Assembly: GCF_040448305.1 (NCBI RefSeq)
Contig: NZ_CP148752.1
Span: forward strand, 4,588,001 to 4,652,000
Reading direction: 5' to 3'
Length of the DNA: 64,000 nt
From: Pseudomonas fluorescens
GTDB taxonomy: Bacteria; Pseudomonadota; Gammaproteobacteria; Pseudomonadales; Pseudomonadaceae
A program made the translations under genes and the position numbers. The first letter of the stretch is position 1. Each line of letters starts with the position of its first letter. Shown here in pieces: positions 48,997-58,050 of this stretch. Below the pieces are notes generated by a model. It was not told the origin of the DNA, searched no databases, and saw nothing but the letters and a program-made list of their open reading frames with translations.

Positions 48997-50388
48997 TCAG
49001 CCCTTGTCAGCCTTGCCGGCCGCCGCGGCGAACTTCGCCAGGCGCACGTCCAGATGCCGTGGCCGACGCCCGTGATCCTCCGCGCGCTCCTTGCGGCGGA
49101 TGGCGTTGCGCACCATCAGCGAGCCGATGTAGCGAATCGGCTCCGGCGGGAAAAAGCCCAGCGGTCCGTTGACCAGCGGCGAACGGGTCCAGGGGTTGTC
49201 CAGGCCTTGGACCATCGATGCCAGAATCTGCCCGCCCATGTGGCAGGGCCCGACGCCGCTGCCGGAGTAGCCGAAACCGTAGAAAACATTGCCACTGGCG
49301 CTCATCTGTCCGAAAAACGGCAGCCCGGTCACCGAACGGTCCGACGGACCATTCCAGGTCGCTTCGACCTTGACGTCGGCAAACGCCGGGAAGAAATCCG
49401 CCAGGCTGTTCTGCAACAAACCGGCGTAAGGCGAAGGTTGATCGAACACCGGCAGCATGCGCCCGCCATAGGCGAAGGTATTGCCGCCCTTGCCCAGCAT
49501 GATCCGGCCGTCCGGGGTGTTGTGGTAGTAGTGCACGAAAATCCGCGAATCGAGCACCGTGACGCCGCTGGTCAAGCCGATGTCGTTGAGCAGGTCCGGT
49601 CGAGGCTCGGTGATCAGCATGTCGCTGGAAACGATCGCCACGCTACGTTCGAACTGCGGGAACGCCCGGGCCATCCAGGCGTTCATCGCCAGCACCACGC
49701 GGTCGGCACGAATGGTGCCGTTGCGGGTTTGAATACCCGCCGGCCGGCCCTCCTCCAACCCGGTCATCGCGGTGTTTTCATGAATCTTCACCCCCAGTTG
49801 CAGGGCTACCCGGCGCAAGCCACGCACCAGTTTTCCCGGTTGCACACTGGCCGCGGCCGGGGAAAACCAGCCTTCCAGGTGCTTGCTGGAACCGGCCATG
49901 CGCTGCACATCGGCCACCGGCCGCTGGGTGAACGAGTTGATGCCGTTGCGCTCCAGCGCCGCGATCACAGCGTCGGTCGAGCCGACCTGAGCGCGGTTGG
50001 TCGCGGTGTAGAGGGTACCGTCGAGACGGTAATCGGCGTCCACCGCATACTGTTCGCAGAAGGCGCCGATGGCATGGATGCTGCGCTCGGACTCCTTGAC
50101 CAGGCGCACGGCTTCTTCGACGCCAAACAAACGCTCAAGGGTGAAATACTTGGCCGACCACGACAACGCACAACCGCCATTGCGTCCACTGGCCCCGGCA
50201 CCGCAGATGTCCGCTTCGATCAGCAACACATCGAGCTCGGGGTTCTGCTCCTTGAGCATGATCGCGGTCCACAACCCGGTGTACCCACCGCCGACGATAC
50301 ACACGTCGACGCGGGTGTCGCCTTCCAGTGGCGGACAGGTTTCGGATGCATCAGCCTTCAAGGCCTGGTCCAGCCAAAAGGGTCTCAT
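48997..50388 (-). CDS. FAD-dependent oxidoreductase, DAO family
   Basis: 463 residues: Rossmann FAD motif VCIVGGGYTGLWTAIML near residue 29, ADICGAGASGRNGGCALSWSAKY after it, and the C-terminal FYGFGYSGSGVGPCHMGGQILA segment. It belongs to the gamma-glutamylputrescine/amine oxidase-like branch. It is transcribed with the OPA-type transporter at 50459 and lies in an aminoethylphosphonate region with two LysR genes and phnWX. Recently described FAD enzymes in phosphonate clusters (named PbfC/PbfD, from memory) oxidise AEP or N-methyl-AEP to phosphonoacetaldehyde, a plausible role here. Confidence 0.85.
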   Translation of the reverse strand: MRPFWLDQALKADASETCPPLEGDTRVDVCIVGGGYTGLWTAIMLKEQNPELDVLLIEADICGAGASGRNGGCALSWSAKYFTLERLFGVEEAVRLVKESERSIHAIGAFCEQYAVDADYRLDGTLYTATNRAQVGSTDAVIAALERNGINSFTQRPVADVQRMAGSSKHLEGWFSPAAASVQPGKLVRGLRRVALQLGVKIHENTAMTGLEEGRPAGIQTRNGTIRADRVVLAMNAWMARAFPQFERSVAIVSSDMLITEPRPDLLNDIGLTSGVTVLDSRIFVHYYHNTPDGRIMLGKGGNTFAYGGRMLPVFDQPSPYAGLLQNSLADFFPAFADVKVEATWNGPSDRSVTGLPFFGQMSASGNVFYGFGYSGSGVGPCHMGGQILASMVQGLDNPWTRSPLVNGPLGFFPPEPIRYIGSLMVRNAIRRKERAEDHGRRPRHLDVRLAKFAAAAGKADKG

Positions 50389-50458
50389 GGGGTCAATCTC
50401 CGGTCAGTGGCCCACACGCCAGCCTGCCGCAGGTGCAGCAGGCGACGAGGGACAGGAT

Positions 50459-51784
50459 TCAGGTACGCAGGGGTTTGATGGTCATCGCTTTATTGGGTAC
50501 GTAGGCGAAGTGAGTACCCAGGCCACCGGGGCGGCTGTTCCAGTGCGGGATCAACACCAGCGCCGAGAACATGGCGCAGCCGGCGAAGACGATGAACACG
50601 GTAACGGTGTCGAAGTAGCCCGGCAGCAGCCCGCCGAGGATCGCCCCGACCGAGCCGCAGCCATTGACGAAACCGGCTGCCGTGGCGCCGGCCTTGGCGG
50701 TGCCGAAGTCGATGGCGGCCGCGCCGCTGATCATCGAGTCCGGCCCGTAGAGGGTCAGGCCCATGACGAACAGCAGTGCCACCACCAGCAGCACGCTGCC
50801 GGTATGCAGGGCGCCCATGAAAAACGCCAGGGACACCGTCAGCGCCAACAGGCTGATCACGCAGGCCGGCATGCGCCGGGCGCCGAACAATTTGTCCGAG
50901 GCCAGGCCAATCAGGATCGGCCCGAGCAACCCGGCCAGTTCAAACGCGGTCGGAATGATCGCCGCGCCGACCTTGCCCACCGAGGGCATCTGCTCGAAGA
51001 CGATCACCGGCCCCCACAGCAGAATCGCGTAACGCGCCGGCTTGAGCATGAAGTACGCCAACCCCAGCACCAGCACGGTGCGGTTGCGCAGGATTTCCTT
51101 CAACGGCTCCCACATGCTGATTTTGCTTTGCGCGTCGGCCTGTTCGGCGGTCAGCTCAGGCTCCGGCTCCACCGCCGGCAAGCCGACGTCTTCCGGTTTG
51201 TTGCGTTGAAAAATAAAAAACAGCACGGCGACCAGCCCAACCACCGCCGCACTGGAAATGAACGCCGCATGCCAGCTGCCAATGAGCGTGTACGCCCACC
51301 AACCGGCAAACGGCGAGGCCACCAGACCGCCAAAGGCGTAGCAGGAACTCCACAGGCCCAATACCCGTCCGCGTTGTTCGGAGGGAAAGAAGCTGCCGAG
51401 GTTCTTGCACAGCCCCGACCAACCGGTGGACTGCGCCAGGCCTTGTATCAGCATGCAGGTAGCGAAAATCGGTATCGTTGCAAAGTTGCCCATCACCAGC
51501 GCCGCGGCGGCGGAAATCACCAACCCGCCGAGCACCACCACCCGCGGCCCGAAGCGGTCGGCCAGGATGCCCCAGGTGAACTGACCGACGGCGTAAGCCG
51601 TCAGGTAGATGGCGTCGAGGTTGGCCATGGTCATTTTGTCGAGCATGAAGGTCGGGTCTTCGCCAATACCGAGCTTGGCGACCGAGAAGGCTTTGCGGGT
51701 GAAGTAGAACGCGGCGTAGGCGAGCCAGGTGATCGCGAAGATCTGCACGCGCCAACGCTTGATGGTGCCGATGTGCTTGTTCAT
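50459..51784 (-). CDS. MFS transporter, organophosphate:phosphate antiporter (OPA) type
   Basis: 441 residues with 12 predicted transmembrane helices. The opening WLAYAAFYFTRKAFSVAKLGI and the loop LADRFGPRVVVLGG match the GlpT/UhpT (OPA) branch, whose members import organophosphates or phosphonates. It precedes the FAD oxidoreductase by 70 bases on the same strand and is divergent from the LysR gene at 52053. This context suggests uptake of a phosphonate or its N-alkylated form; it is inference from neighbours. Confidence 0.88.
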   Translation of the reverse strand: MNKHIGTIKRWRVQIFAITWLAYAAFYFTRKAFSVAKLGIGEDPTFMLDKMTMANLDAIYLTAYAVGQFTWGILADRFGPRVVVLGGLVISAAAALVMGNFATIPIFATCMLIQGLAQSTGWSGLCKNLGSFFPSEQRGRVLGLWSSCYAFGGLVASPFAGWWAYTLIGSWHAAFISSAAVVGLVAVLFFIFQRNKPEDVGLPAVEPEPELTAEQADAQSKISMWEPLKEILRNRTVLVLGLAYFMLKPARYAILLWGPVIVFEQMPSVGKVGAAIIPTAFELAGLLGPILIGLASDKLFGARRMPACVISLLALTVSLAFFMGALHTGSVLLVVALLFVMGLTLYGPDSMISGAAAIDFGTAKAGATAAGFVNGCGSVGAILGGLLPGYFDTVTVFIVFAGCAMFSALVLIPHWNSRPGGLGTHFAYVPNKAMTIKPLRT

Positions 51785-52052
51785 TGTGGTTCTGACCTCA
51801 GGGTGTGAGTGTGCCGGCAGAATTGGAAGAAAACGCCTGTGTTTTTATTGTTGAGCACTGCGATATCGCCCTGTCCCTACGGCGAATACCGGTCAGATGA
51901 GTCCTGTAGTTGCACGCACAGGCTCATGGCACCCGCTGCTGTTCGACTGACCAGTCAGCGGGGCTGAGGTGGATAAAAACAATTACTGATTAATAAGTGA
52001 AATCGATTTATCGTATTTCAAATATAAGCTCAGCTTGTTACTGGAGATTCCC

Positions 52053-52925
52053 ATGTCGGTGTCCCACGCCCAGCTCAAAGCTTTCCATGCCGTGGCGGTG
52101 CATGGAAGCTTTACCAAGGCCGCCGAGCGCCTGTTTCTGACGCAACCGGCGATTTCCGACCAGGTGCGCAAACTCGAAGAGCGCTACGGGGTTTTGCTGT
52201 TTCACCGCAACAAGCGTTCCGTGCGCCTGACTGATCTGGGCGAGCGCCTGCTCGGCGTGACGCAGAAATTGTTTGTCATCGAAGCCGAGGCCCAGGAACT
52301 GCTTCAGGACTCCCAGGCCCTGCAGACCGGTAGCCTGATTCTGGCGGTGGATGCACCGATCCACGTGCTGCCGCAGATCGCCCGATTCTGCGAACGCTAC
52401 CCTGGGATCAGCGTGAAGATCGAAACCGGCAACACCGATGAATCGCTGTTTCGACTGTTCAACTATCAGGCCGACCTGGCGTTGCTGGGCCGTGACGTCA
52501 GCGATGAACGCCTGATTTCCCTGCCCCTGCGTAACGACCCGATGGTGGCGTTCGTGTCGCGTAATCATCCGTGGGCTGAGCGCGAATCCATCACCCTCGC
52601 GGACCTCGATGACACGCCACTGGTGTTGCGGGAAATCGGTTCGGTGACCCGGCAGACGCTGGAGGAGGAAATGGCCGGTGCCGGGTTCCGCATTCGCCCG
52701 GCAATTCAGGTTGAAGGTCGGGAGGCGGCGCGAGAGGCGGTGGTGGTCGGGATTGGGGTGGGCGTTGTGTCGGCTGCCGAGTTTGGTGCGGATTCGCGGG
52801 TGTGTGCGTTGCCGATTACTGATTGCAAACGCAGGCTGACCGAGACATTGGTGTGCTTGCGCGAGCAGAGTTCGCGGCGGGTGGTGGCGACTTTTCTGGA
52901 GATGGTGCGCGAGAGTCTTGTATAA
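52053..52925 (+). CDS. LysR-family regulator, first of a pair
   Basis: 290 residues. The winged helix (QLKAFHAVAVHGSFTKAAERLFLTQPAISDQVRKLEER) is N-terminal and the effector domain follows. Start at 52053 (MSVSHAQLKAFH) with a GGAG site seven bases before; the frame from 52035 is longer by six residues. It is divergent from the transporter/oxidoreductase unit with 268 bases between, an AT-rich region that includes a GAAATCGATTTATCGTATTTC near-dyad. It is a clear relative of the second LysR gene, with which it converges. Confidence 0.9.
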   Translation: MSVSHAQLKAFHAVAVHGSFTKAAERLFLTQPAISDQVRKLEERYGVLLFHRNKRSVRLTDLGERLLGVTQKLFVIEAEAQELLQDSQALQTGSLILAVDAPIHVLPQIARFCERYPGISVKIETGNTDESLFRLFNYQADLALLGRDVSDERLISLPLRNDPMVAFVSRNHPWAERESITLADLDDTPLVLREIGSVTRQTLEEEMAGAGFRIRPAIQVEGREAAREAVVVGIGVGVVSAAEFGADSRVCALPITDCKRRLTETLVCLREQSSRRVVATFLEMVRESLV

Positions 52926-52939
52926 GCAGGCCCGGCCCC

Positions 52940-53032
52940 ATCGCTAGCAGGCTAGCTCCCACAGGAGATTTGCGTTGACCACAGATTATGCAGGCAACAC
53001 AGGACCACTGTGGGAGCTAGCCTGCTAGCGAT
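52940..53032. repeat. REPIN with covarying CTAGC arms
   Basis: Here both copies read GCTAGCAGGCTAGC in place of GCGAGCAGGCTCGC; the changes keep each stem paired and both arms agree. Confidence 0.88.
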
Positions 53033-53046
53033 GCAGGCGACTCGAT

Positions 53047-53910
53047 CTACCTGGCAGGCGCCAACCCGAAAAACGCCTGTATCAACCGCAAATCCCGTCG
53101 CCGCTCCATGCACCCGATCATGTGCCGATTCACCAACCCCTCGCCAATGATCGGCACCGCCGCCACCCGCGGGTCGTGGCTGACCTCCACCGACGACACC
53201 ACCCCCACCCCCAGTTCGGCGGCCACCGCCTCGGTCACCGCTTCGCGGCTGTCCAGTTCCAGCAACACCCGTGGATTGACCTTGGCCTGGGCGCACGCCT
53301 CATCGAAGGTGCGCCGGGTAATCGAACTCGGTTCGCGCAGCACCATGATCACCTGATCCAGCTCCTTGAGCTGCACGCCTTTGGTTTTCTGCGCCCAAGG
53401 ATGCCCATCGGGCACCAGCGCGCAAATCCGTGATTCGTTCAGCGCCTGCAGATGCAAGCCCTTGCGCGGCTCGACTTCGGTCAGCACCGCCACGTCGGCA
53501 TGTTCGGACAACAACGCCGCCAGGGTTTCCTGGGCGTTGCCCAGGCGCAGGTTCACCGTGATCCCTGGATAACGCGCCCGCAGGCTGGCGAGCATCGGCA
53601 TGACCATGTGCGGACCATCCGCCGCCACCTCCAGGCGCCCGGTCAGCAATTGCCGGTTGGCTTCGAGCATCACCTGCGCCTCTTCGGCCAGGCCGAACAT
53701 CGCCCGGGTGATTGCCGCCAGTTTGGTGCCCTCCTCTGTCAGTTCCACGCGTCGGGCGGTGCGGCGCAGCAGGGTGATCTGGTAGTGCTCCTCAAGGGCC
53801 TTGATGTGCCCGGTAACCGCCGGCTGGCTGATGAACAGCCGCGCCGCCGCCCGGGTAAAGCTGCCTTCCCGGGCCACGGCATCGAAGGCGCGCAGCTGAA
53901 ACAGGTTCAT
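53047..53910 (-). CDS. LysR-family regulator, second of a pair (AEP pathway)
   Basis: 287 residues. Winged helix (MNLFQLRAFDAVAREGSFTRAAARLFISQPAVTGHIKALEE) and a LysR effector domain (GRLEVAADGPHMVMPML, then VGVVSSVEVSHD). It is divergent from phnW with a 109-base gap and so is the most likely regulator of phnWX; relatives called PhnR/AepR-type regulators occupy the same place in other pseudomonads. ATG 53910 is the only reasonable start. Confidence 0.9.
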   Translation of the reverse strand: MNLFQLRAFDAVAREGSFTRAAARLFISQPAVTGHIKALEEHYQITLLRRTARRVELTEEGTKLAAITRAMFGLAEEAQVMLEANRQLLTGRLEVAADGPHMVMPMLASLRARYPGITVNLRLGNAQETLAALLSEHADVAVLTEVEPRKGLHLQALNESRICALVPDGHPWAQKTKGVQLKELDQVIMVLREPSSITRRTFDEACAQAKVNPRVLLELDSREAVTEAVAAELGVGVVSSVEVSHDPRVAAVPIIGEGLVNRHMIGCMERRRDLRLIQAFFGLAPAR

Positions 53911-54019
53911 TAATAACCCTCACTGATGACTGGCATAACAACAAACAATTTGATTGATAACACGGCAAATTGCAATTTAGGCACCAACGCTTCATCCCAT
54001 CGATTGCGAGGACACGAGA

Positions 54020-55129
54020 ATGAGTACTGCCGAACCCATCCTGCTCACCCCCGGCCCGTTGACCACGTCGGCCCGCACCCGTCAGGCAATGATGGTTGAC
54101 TGGGGTTCATGGGATGACCGTTTCAATCAACTGACCGCCAGCCTCTGCGAGCAACTGCTGGCGATCATCAACGGCGCCGCCACCCACCACTGTGTGCCTT
54201 TGCAAGGCAGCGGCACCTTCGCGGTCGAGGCAGCGATCGGCACGCTGGTGCCTCGGGACGGCAAGATTCTGGTACTGATCAACGGCGCCTATGGCAAACG
54301 CCTGGCGAAAATCTGTGAAGTGCTCGGCCGCTCCTACAGCACTTTCGAAACCGCCGAAGACGAACCGACCACCGCCGCCGACGTCGACCGCCTGCTGCGT
54401 GCCGATCAAGACATCACCCACGTTGCCCTGATTCACTGCGAAACCAGCACCGGCATCCTCAATCCGCTGCCAGAGATCGCCCAGGTCATTGCGCAACACG
54501 GTAAGCGCCTGATCATCGACGCCATGAGCTCCTTCGGCGCCCTGCCAGTGGATGCGCAACAAGTGCCGTTCGACGCACTGATCGCCGCCTCGGGCAAATG
54601 CCTGGAAGGCGTGCCGGGCATGGGTTTTGTCTTCGCTCGCAAAGAGTCCCTGGCCAACGCCGTCGGTAACTCGCATTCGCTGGCGATGGACCTGCAGGAC
54701 CAGCACGCCTACATGGCCAAGACCGGCCAGTGGCGCTTTACCCCGCCGACCCATGTGGTCGCGGCGCTGCACGAAGCCCTGCTGCAATACAACGAAGAAG
54801 GCGGCTTGCCGGCGCGGCACGAACGCTACGCCGCCAACTGCCAGGCATTGATGGAAGAGATGGGCAGACTGGGGCTGCGCAGCTTCCTGCCGGCGGCTAT
54901 CCAGGCGCCGATCATCGCCACCTTCCACGCCCCGAAAGATCCGCGCTACGCGTTCAAGGAATTCTACGAACGGGTCAAGGCCAAGGGTTACATCCTCTAC
55001 CCCGGCAAACTGACCCAGGTCGAAACCTTCCGCGTCGGCTGCATCGGCCATGTCCAACCCGCCGAAATGCGCGAAGCGGTGGCGGCGATTGCTGAAGTGT
55101 TGCGTGAGATGGAAGTGCTGGAAATCTGA
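54020..55129 (+). CDS. phnW: 2-aminoethylphosphonate--pyruvate transaminase
   Basis: 369-residue PLP-dependent class V aminotransferase. It moves the amino group of 2-aminoethylphosphonate to pyruvate, giving phosphonoacetaldehyde and alanine. The opening ILLTPGPLTTSARTRQAMM is diagnostic, and the PLP-binding Lys 193 lies in AASGKCLEGVPG. It is divergent from the LysR gene and is followed by phnX after a REPIN, so the two steps of AEP breakdown are in the usual order. Confidence 0.96.
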   Translation: MSTAEPILLTPGPLTTSARTRQAMMVDWGSWDDRFNQLTASLCEQLLAIINGAATHHCVPLQGSGTFAVEAAIGTLVPRDGKILVLINGAYGKRLAKICEVLGRSYSTFETAEDEPTTAADVDRLLRADQDITHVALIHCETSTGILNPLPEIAQVIAQHGKRLIIDAMSSFGALPVDAQQVPFDALIAASGKCLEGVPGMGFVFARKESLANAVGNSHSLAMDLQDQHAYMAKTGQWRFTPPTHVVAALHEALLQYNEEGGLPARHERYAANCQALMEEMGRLGLRSFLPAAIQAPIIATFHAPKDPRYAFKEFYERVKAKGYILYPGKLTQVETFRVGCIGHVQPAEMREAVAAIAEVLREMEVLEI

Positions 55130-55147
55130 TCCACACCGCAATCCCCC

Positions 55148-55237
55148 TGTAGGAGCGAGCCTGCTCGCGATAAGGCCAGGTCAGTCGACACACATGCTGG
55201 ATGAAAGACCGCCATCGCGAGCAAGCTCGCTCCCACA
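55148..55237. repeat. REPIN between phnW and phnX
   Basis: Inverted REP pair, left arm TGTAGGAGCGAGCCTGCTCG, right arm the GCGAGCAAGCTCGC type. Confidence 0.9.
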
Positions 55238-55284
55238 GTAAAAGCTGCTCTCCAATAGTCAGTTTCTACAGGAATTTAATTGCC

Positions 55285-56112
55285 ATGAACTACTCCAACC
55301 CAACCAAACTGCAAGCCGCCATCCTCGACTGGGCCGGCACCGTGGTCGACTTCGGCTCCTTCGCTCCGACGCAGATTTTCGTCGAGGCCTTCGCCGAGTT
55401 CGACGTCCAGGTGTCCATCGAAGAGGCCCGTGGCCCGATGGGCATGGGCAAGTGGGACCACATCCGCACCCTGTGCGATCAGCCGCAAGTTGCCGAACGC
55501 TATCGCGCAGTGTTCGGCCGCACGCCGACCGACGATGACGTCACGGCGATTTACCAACGCTTCATGCCGCTGCAGATCGAAAAAATCGCCGAACACTCGG
55601 CGCTGATTCCGGGGGCGCTGGAGACCATCGCCAACCTGCGCCAGCAAGGGATCAGGATCGGTTCCTGCTCCGGTTACCCGAAGCAGGTCATGGACAAAGT
55701 GGTCGAACTGGCCGCCACCAACGGCTACGTCGCCGATCACGTGGTCGCCACCGACGAAGTCCCGAATGGCCGCCCATGGCCCGCCCAGGCGCTGGCCAAC
55801 GTCATCGCCCTGGGCATTGACGATGTCGCCGCATGCGTGAAGATCGATGACACCGTGCCGGGCATTCTCGAGGGTCGCCGCGCCGGCATGTGGACCGTCG
55901 CGCTGATCTGCTCCGGTAACGCCCTGGGCCTGGACTACGAAGGTTATCGCGCCCTGGGCAGCGACCAACTGGACAGCGAGCGCAAGCGCATCCACGCAAT
56001 GTTCGAAGGTTCGCGCCCGCACTACATGATCGACACCATCACTGATCTGCCGGAAGTGATCGCCGACATCAACAGGCGCCTGGCCAACGGTGAAATGCCG
56101 CAGTCGAGCTAA
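55285..56112 (+). CDS. phnX: Phosphonoacetaldehyde hydrolase
   Basis: 275-residue HAD-superfamily enzyme that splits phosphonoacetaldehyde to acetaldehyde and phosphate. The nucleophile Asp 15 lies in ILDWAGTVVDFGS, and the Schiff-base Lys 56 in GMGKWDHI is the mark of phosphonatases among HAD proteins. The start at 55285 (MNYSNPTKLQAAILDW) is preferred; the frame from 55201 is REPIN. It completes the pathway begun by phnW and is followed by a REPIN. Confidence 0.96.
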   Translation: MNYSNPTKLQAAILDWAGTVVDFGSFAPTQIFVEAFAEFDVQVSIEEARGPMGMGKWDHIRTLCDQPQVAERYRAVFGRTPTDDDVTAIYQRFMPLQIEKIAEHSALIPGALETIANLRQQGIRIGSCSGYPKQVMDKVVELAATNGYVADHVVATDEVPNGRPWPAQALANVIALGIDDVAACVKIDDTVPGILEGRRAGMWTVALICSGNALGLDYEGYRALGSDQLDSERKRIHAMFEGSRPHYMIDTITDLPEVIADINRRLANGEMPQSS

Positions 56113-56126
56113 AAAACGCAACTCCC

Positions 56127-56226
56127 TGTAGGAGCGAGCTTGCTCGCGATGAACGCCAGGACACCGCTGGGTGTCAGGCTGCCAGCGTCATCGTTGACGA
56201 CCATCGCGAGCAGGCTCGCTCCTACA
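56127..56226. repeat. REPIN
   Basis: Inverted REP pair downstream of phnX (TGTAGGAGCG and CGCTCCTACA ends). Confidence 0.9.
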
Positions 56227-56356
56227 GGTTTTTTTCCGTGTATTCGAGCATCCAGCGACCAATCGCCTCAGGCAAACCCGGTGAAACAGGATTACAGTTA
56301 GAGCACACCGTCGGACAAGAACGGTGGCTTTAAACCGGACCTCTGAGGAACACCGT

Positions 56357-56917
56357 ATGCCGTGGAAAAACTCCGAGTCGCGCTACAGCACCGTATCGAT
56401 CGCGCTGCATTGGTTGATGCTGGTCCTGCTGGTGCTGGTTTACGCCTGTATCGAGTTTCGCGGGTTCTTTCCCAAGGGCAGTGGCGGGCGCACGCTGATC
56501 GTCGAATCACACTTCATGCTCGGCCTGACCGTATTCGTTCTGGTCTGGCTGCGATTGTTCGCCCGCAGCCTCGGCCCGGCGCCGCAGATCTTCCCGGCCT
56601 CACCGCACTGGCAAACGACGCTGGCCAGGCTGATGCACTGGGCGCTGTACATTTTCATGATCGTCACGCCGATTCTCGGGTGGCTGGTCACCAGCGCCAA
56701 AGGCAATCAGGTGATGTTCTACGGTGTCGACCTGCCGATGCTGATCGCGGAAAACAAGGACCTGGCCAAACAACTCCAGGGCTGGCACGAACTCGGCGGC
56801 ACTATCGGCTATTGGCTGATCGGCCTGCATGCCGTGGCTGGGCTGTATCACCATTATGTGGTGGGCGATAACACCTTGCTGCGGATGATGCCCAAGCGGG
56901 TGAACCGCGATACCTGA
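56357..56917 (+). CDS. Cytochrome b561
   Basis: 186-residue four-helix membrane cytochrome. Haem histidines lie in ALHWLMLVLLVL (helix 1), VESHFMLGLTVF (helix 2), RLMHWALYIFMIVTPILGW (helix 3) and YWLIGLHAVAGLYHHYVV (helix 4). The start at 56357 (MPWKNSESRYS) has a GAGGA site; a frame from 56324 is longer. It stands alone between two REPINs, so its partner is not evident. It differs in sequence from the b561 gene of the peroxidase unit. Confidence 0.9.
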   Translation: MPWKNSESRYSTVSIALHWLMLVLLVLVYACIEFRGFFPKGSGGRTLIVESHFMLGLTVFVLVWLRLFARSLGPAPQIFPASPHWQTTLARLMHWALYIFMIVTPILGWLVTSAKGNQVMFYGVDLPMLIAENKDLAKQLQGWHELGGTIGYWLIGLHAVAGLYHHYVVGDNTLLRMMPKRVNRDT

Positions 56918-56933
56918 GACCAATGAATTCCAA

Positions 56934-57037
56934 TGTGGGAGCGAGCCTGCTCGCGATGAGGGTGTTGCATTCGGCGCATTTGTCGACTGATATACCGCCA
57001 TCGTCGGAACGCCGCCCGGAGCAGGCTCGCTCCCACA
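56934..57037. repeat. REPIN, hybrid type
   Basis: The right arm carries GTCGGAACGCCGCCCGGAGC, as in the elements at 13700 and 43703; the left arm is the common type. Confidence 0.85.
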
Positions 57038-57054
57038 TTGGTTTTCGGTGACTT

Positions 57055-57981
57055 TCAGACTTGTGAGTTGAACCCCCGCCGCCCTTGCAAGCCGCCCGTG
57101 TGGACGAATATCAGCCGAGTGCCCCGGGCGAACTTCCCCGCCTCGACTTGTTGCTTGAGGGCCATGAGTGCCTTGCCGGTATACAGCGGCTCCAGTGGAA
57201 TATTTCCCGCCTGCTCTGTCTGTTCGATAAAGTCGAGCAGCAGCGGATCAACCTTGGCAAACCCGCCGCGACTGGCCTCGAACAGCTCATACGCCGCATC
57301 GACCACACCCGCTTCCTGCACGATTCTCTCGACCTGCTGCGCTACCCCGTGGTCATCAGGCACTGCCAGGGCGCCGTACACCGGATGATCCCCCGCTTCA
57401 CCCAGCACCAGGCCGGCCAGCGTCGTGCCGGTTCCACAGGCCAGCCACCAGCCGTCATAGTCGCTCCAGCCCAAGCCCTCCAATTGCGCGCAAACGCTGG
57501 CCCGCAATTGCATGCAACCCAGGGCGCCAGGCAAACCACCGCCCCCTTCAGGCACCGGATGCAACGTCGGATAGCGGGTTTGCCAGGGTTGCCAGAAGCC
57601 CGCTTCATGCCTCGCTCGATAGCCTGCGTAGCCCAGCCAGTGCAACTGCATGCCGAACGCCTGCAAGTCCTTGACCGTCGGGGTTTGCTGAGGATGCCCG
57701 CGCAACAGGCCGACGGTGGAAAAGCCGAAACGCTTGCCCGCTGCCGCCAACGCGTGGAGATGATTGGAGTGCGCGCCACCGAGACTGATGATGCCTTCGG
57801 CCCCCAGGCGGTCGGCGGTTTTCAGGTGTTCGATGAGCTTGAACCATTTGTTGCCGCTGATCAGCGGGTCGATCTGGTCCAGGCGCAGGATCGCCACTTC
57901 GATGCCGGCTTGAGTCAGCCAGTCGAGGTAAAGGGGGTCGAGGGGGGCTTGAAGAAGCCAATTGTCTGGAGGAGAAAGCAT
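57055..57981 (-). CDS. PLP-dependent D-cysteine desulfhydrase / ACC deaminase-like enzyme
   Basis: 308-residue fold-type II PLP enzyme. The cofactor Lys lies in DPLISGNKWFKLIEHL near residue 45 and the family motif LGGAHSNHLHALAAAGKR follows. Acts on D-cysteine or 1-aminocyclopropane-1-carboxylate in relatives; the true substrate cannot be read. The ATG at 57981 has no visible Shine-Dalgarno, and a 10-base-pair stem ends just before it, which could make translation weak or conditional. Confidence 0.86.
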   Translation of the reverse strand: MLSPPDNWLLQAPLDPLYLDWLTQAGIEVAILRLDQIDPLISGNKWFKLIEHLKTADRLGAEGIISLGGAHSNHLHALAAAGKRFGFSTVGLLRGHPQQTPTVKDLQAFGMQLHWLGYAGYRARHEAGFWQPWQTRYPTLHPVPEGGGGLPGALGCMQLRASVCAQLEGLGWSDYDGWWLACGTGTTLAGLVLGEAGDHPVYGALAVPDDHGVAQQVERIVQEAGVVDAAYELFEASRGGFAKVDPLLLDFIEQTEQAGNIPLEPLYTGKALMALKQQVEAGKFARGTRLIFVHTGGLQGRRGFNSQV

Positions 57982-57982
57982 G

Positions 57983-58010
57983 ATGCCGGATCTATGGAAA
58001 GATCCGGCAT
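57983..58010 (-). promoter_or_regulatory. Hairpin abutting the desulfhydrase start codon
   Basis: ATGCCGGATC (57983) and GATCCGGCAT (58001) pair over 10 bases with an 8-base loop, and the stem ends one base before the ATG of the minus-strand gene. It could also end the upstream fadH transcript, although no T-tract is present. Confidence 0.5.
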
Positions 58011-58050
58011 CTTAACAGCCGACTTGTGGTGTGAACCCAAACGATGTGGA

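Noticed and set aside
50069..51808. 579-codon frame opposite the transporter and FAD oxidase
   Set aside because: Low-complexity Gln/Arg/His-rich translation, antisense to two good genes.
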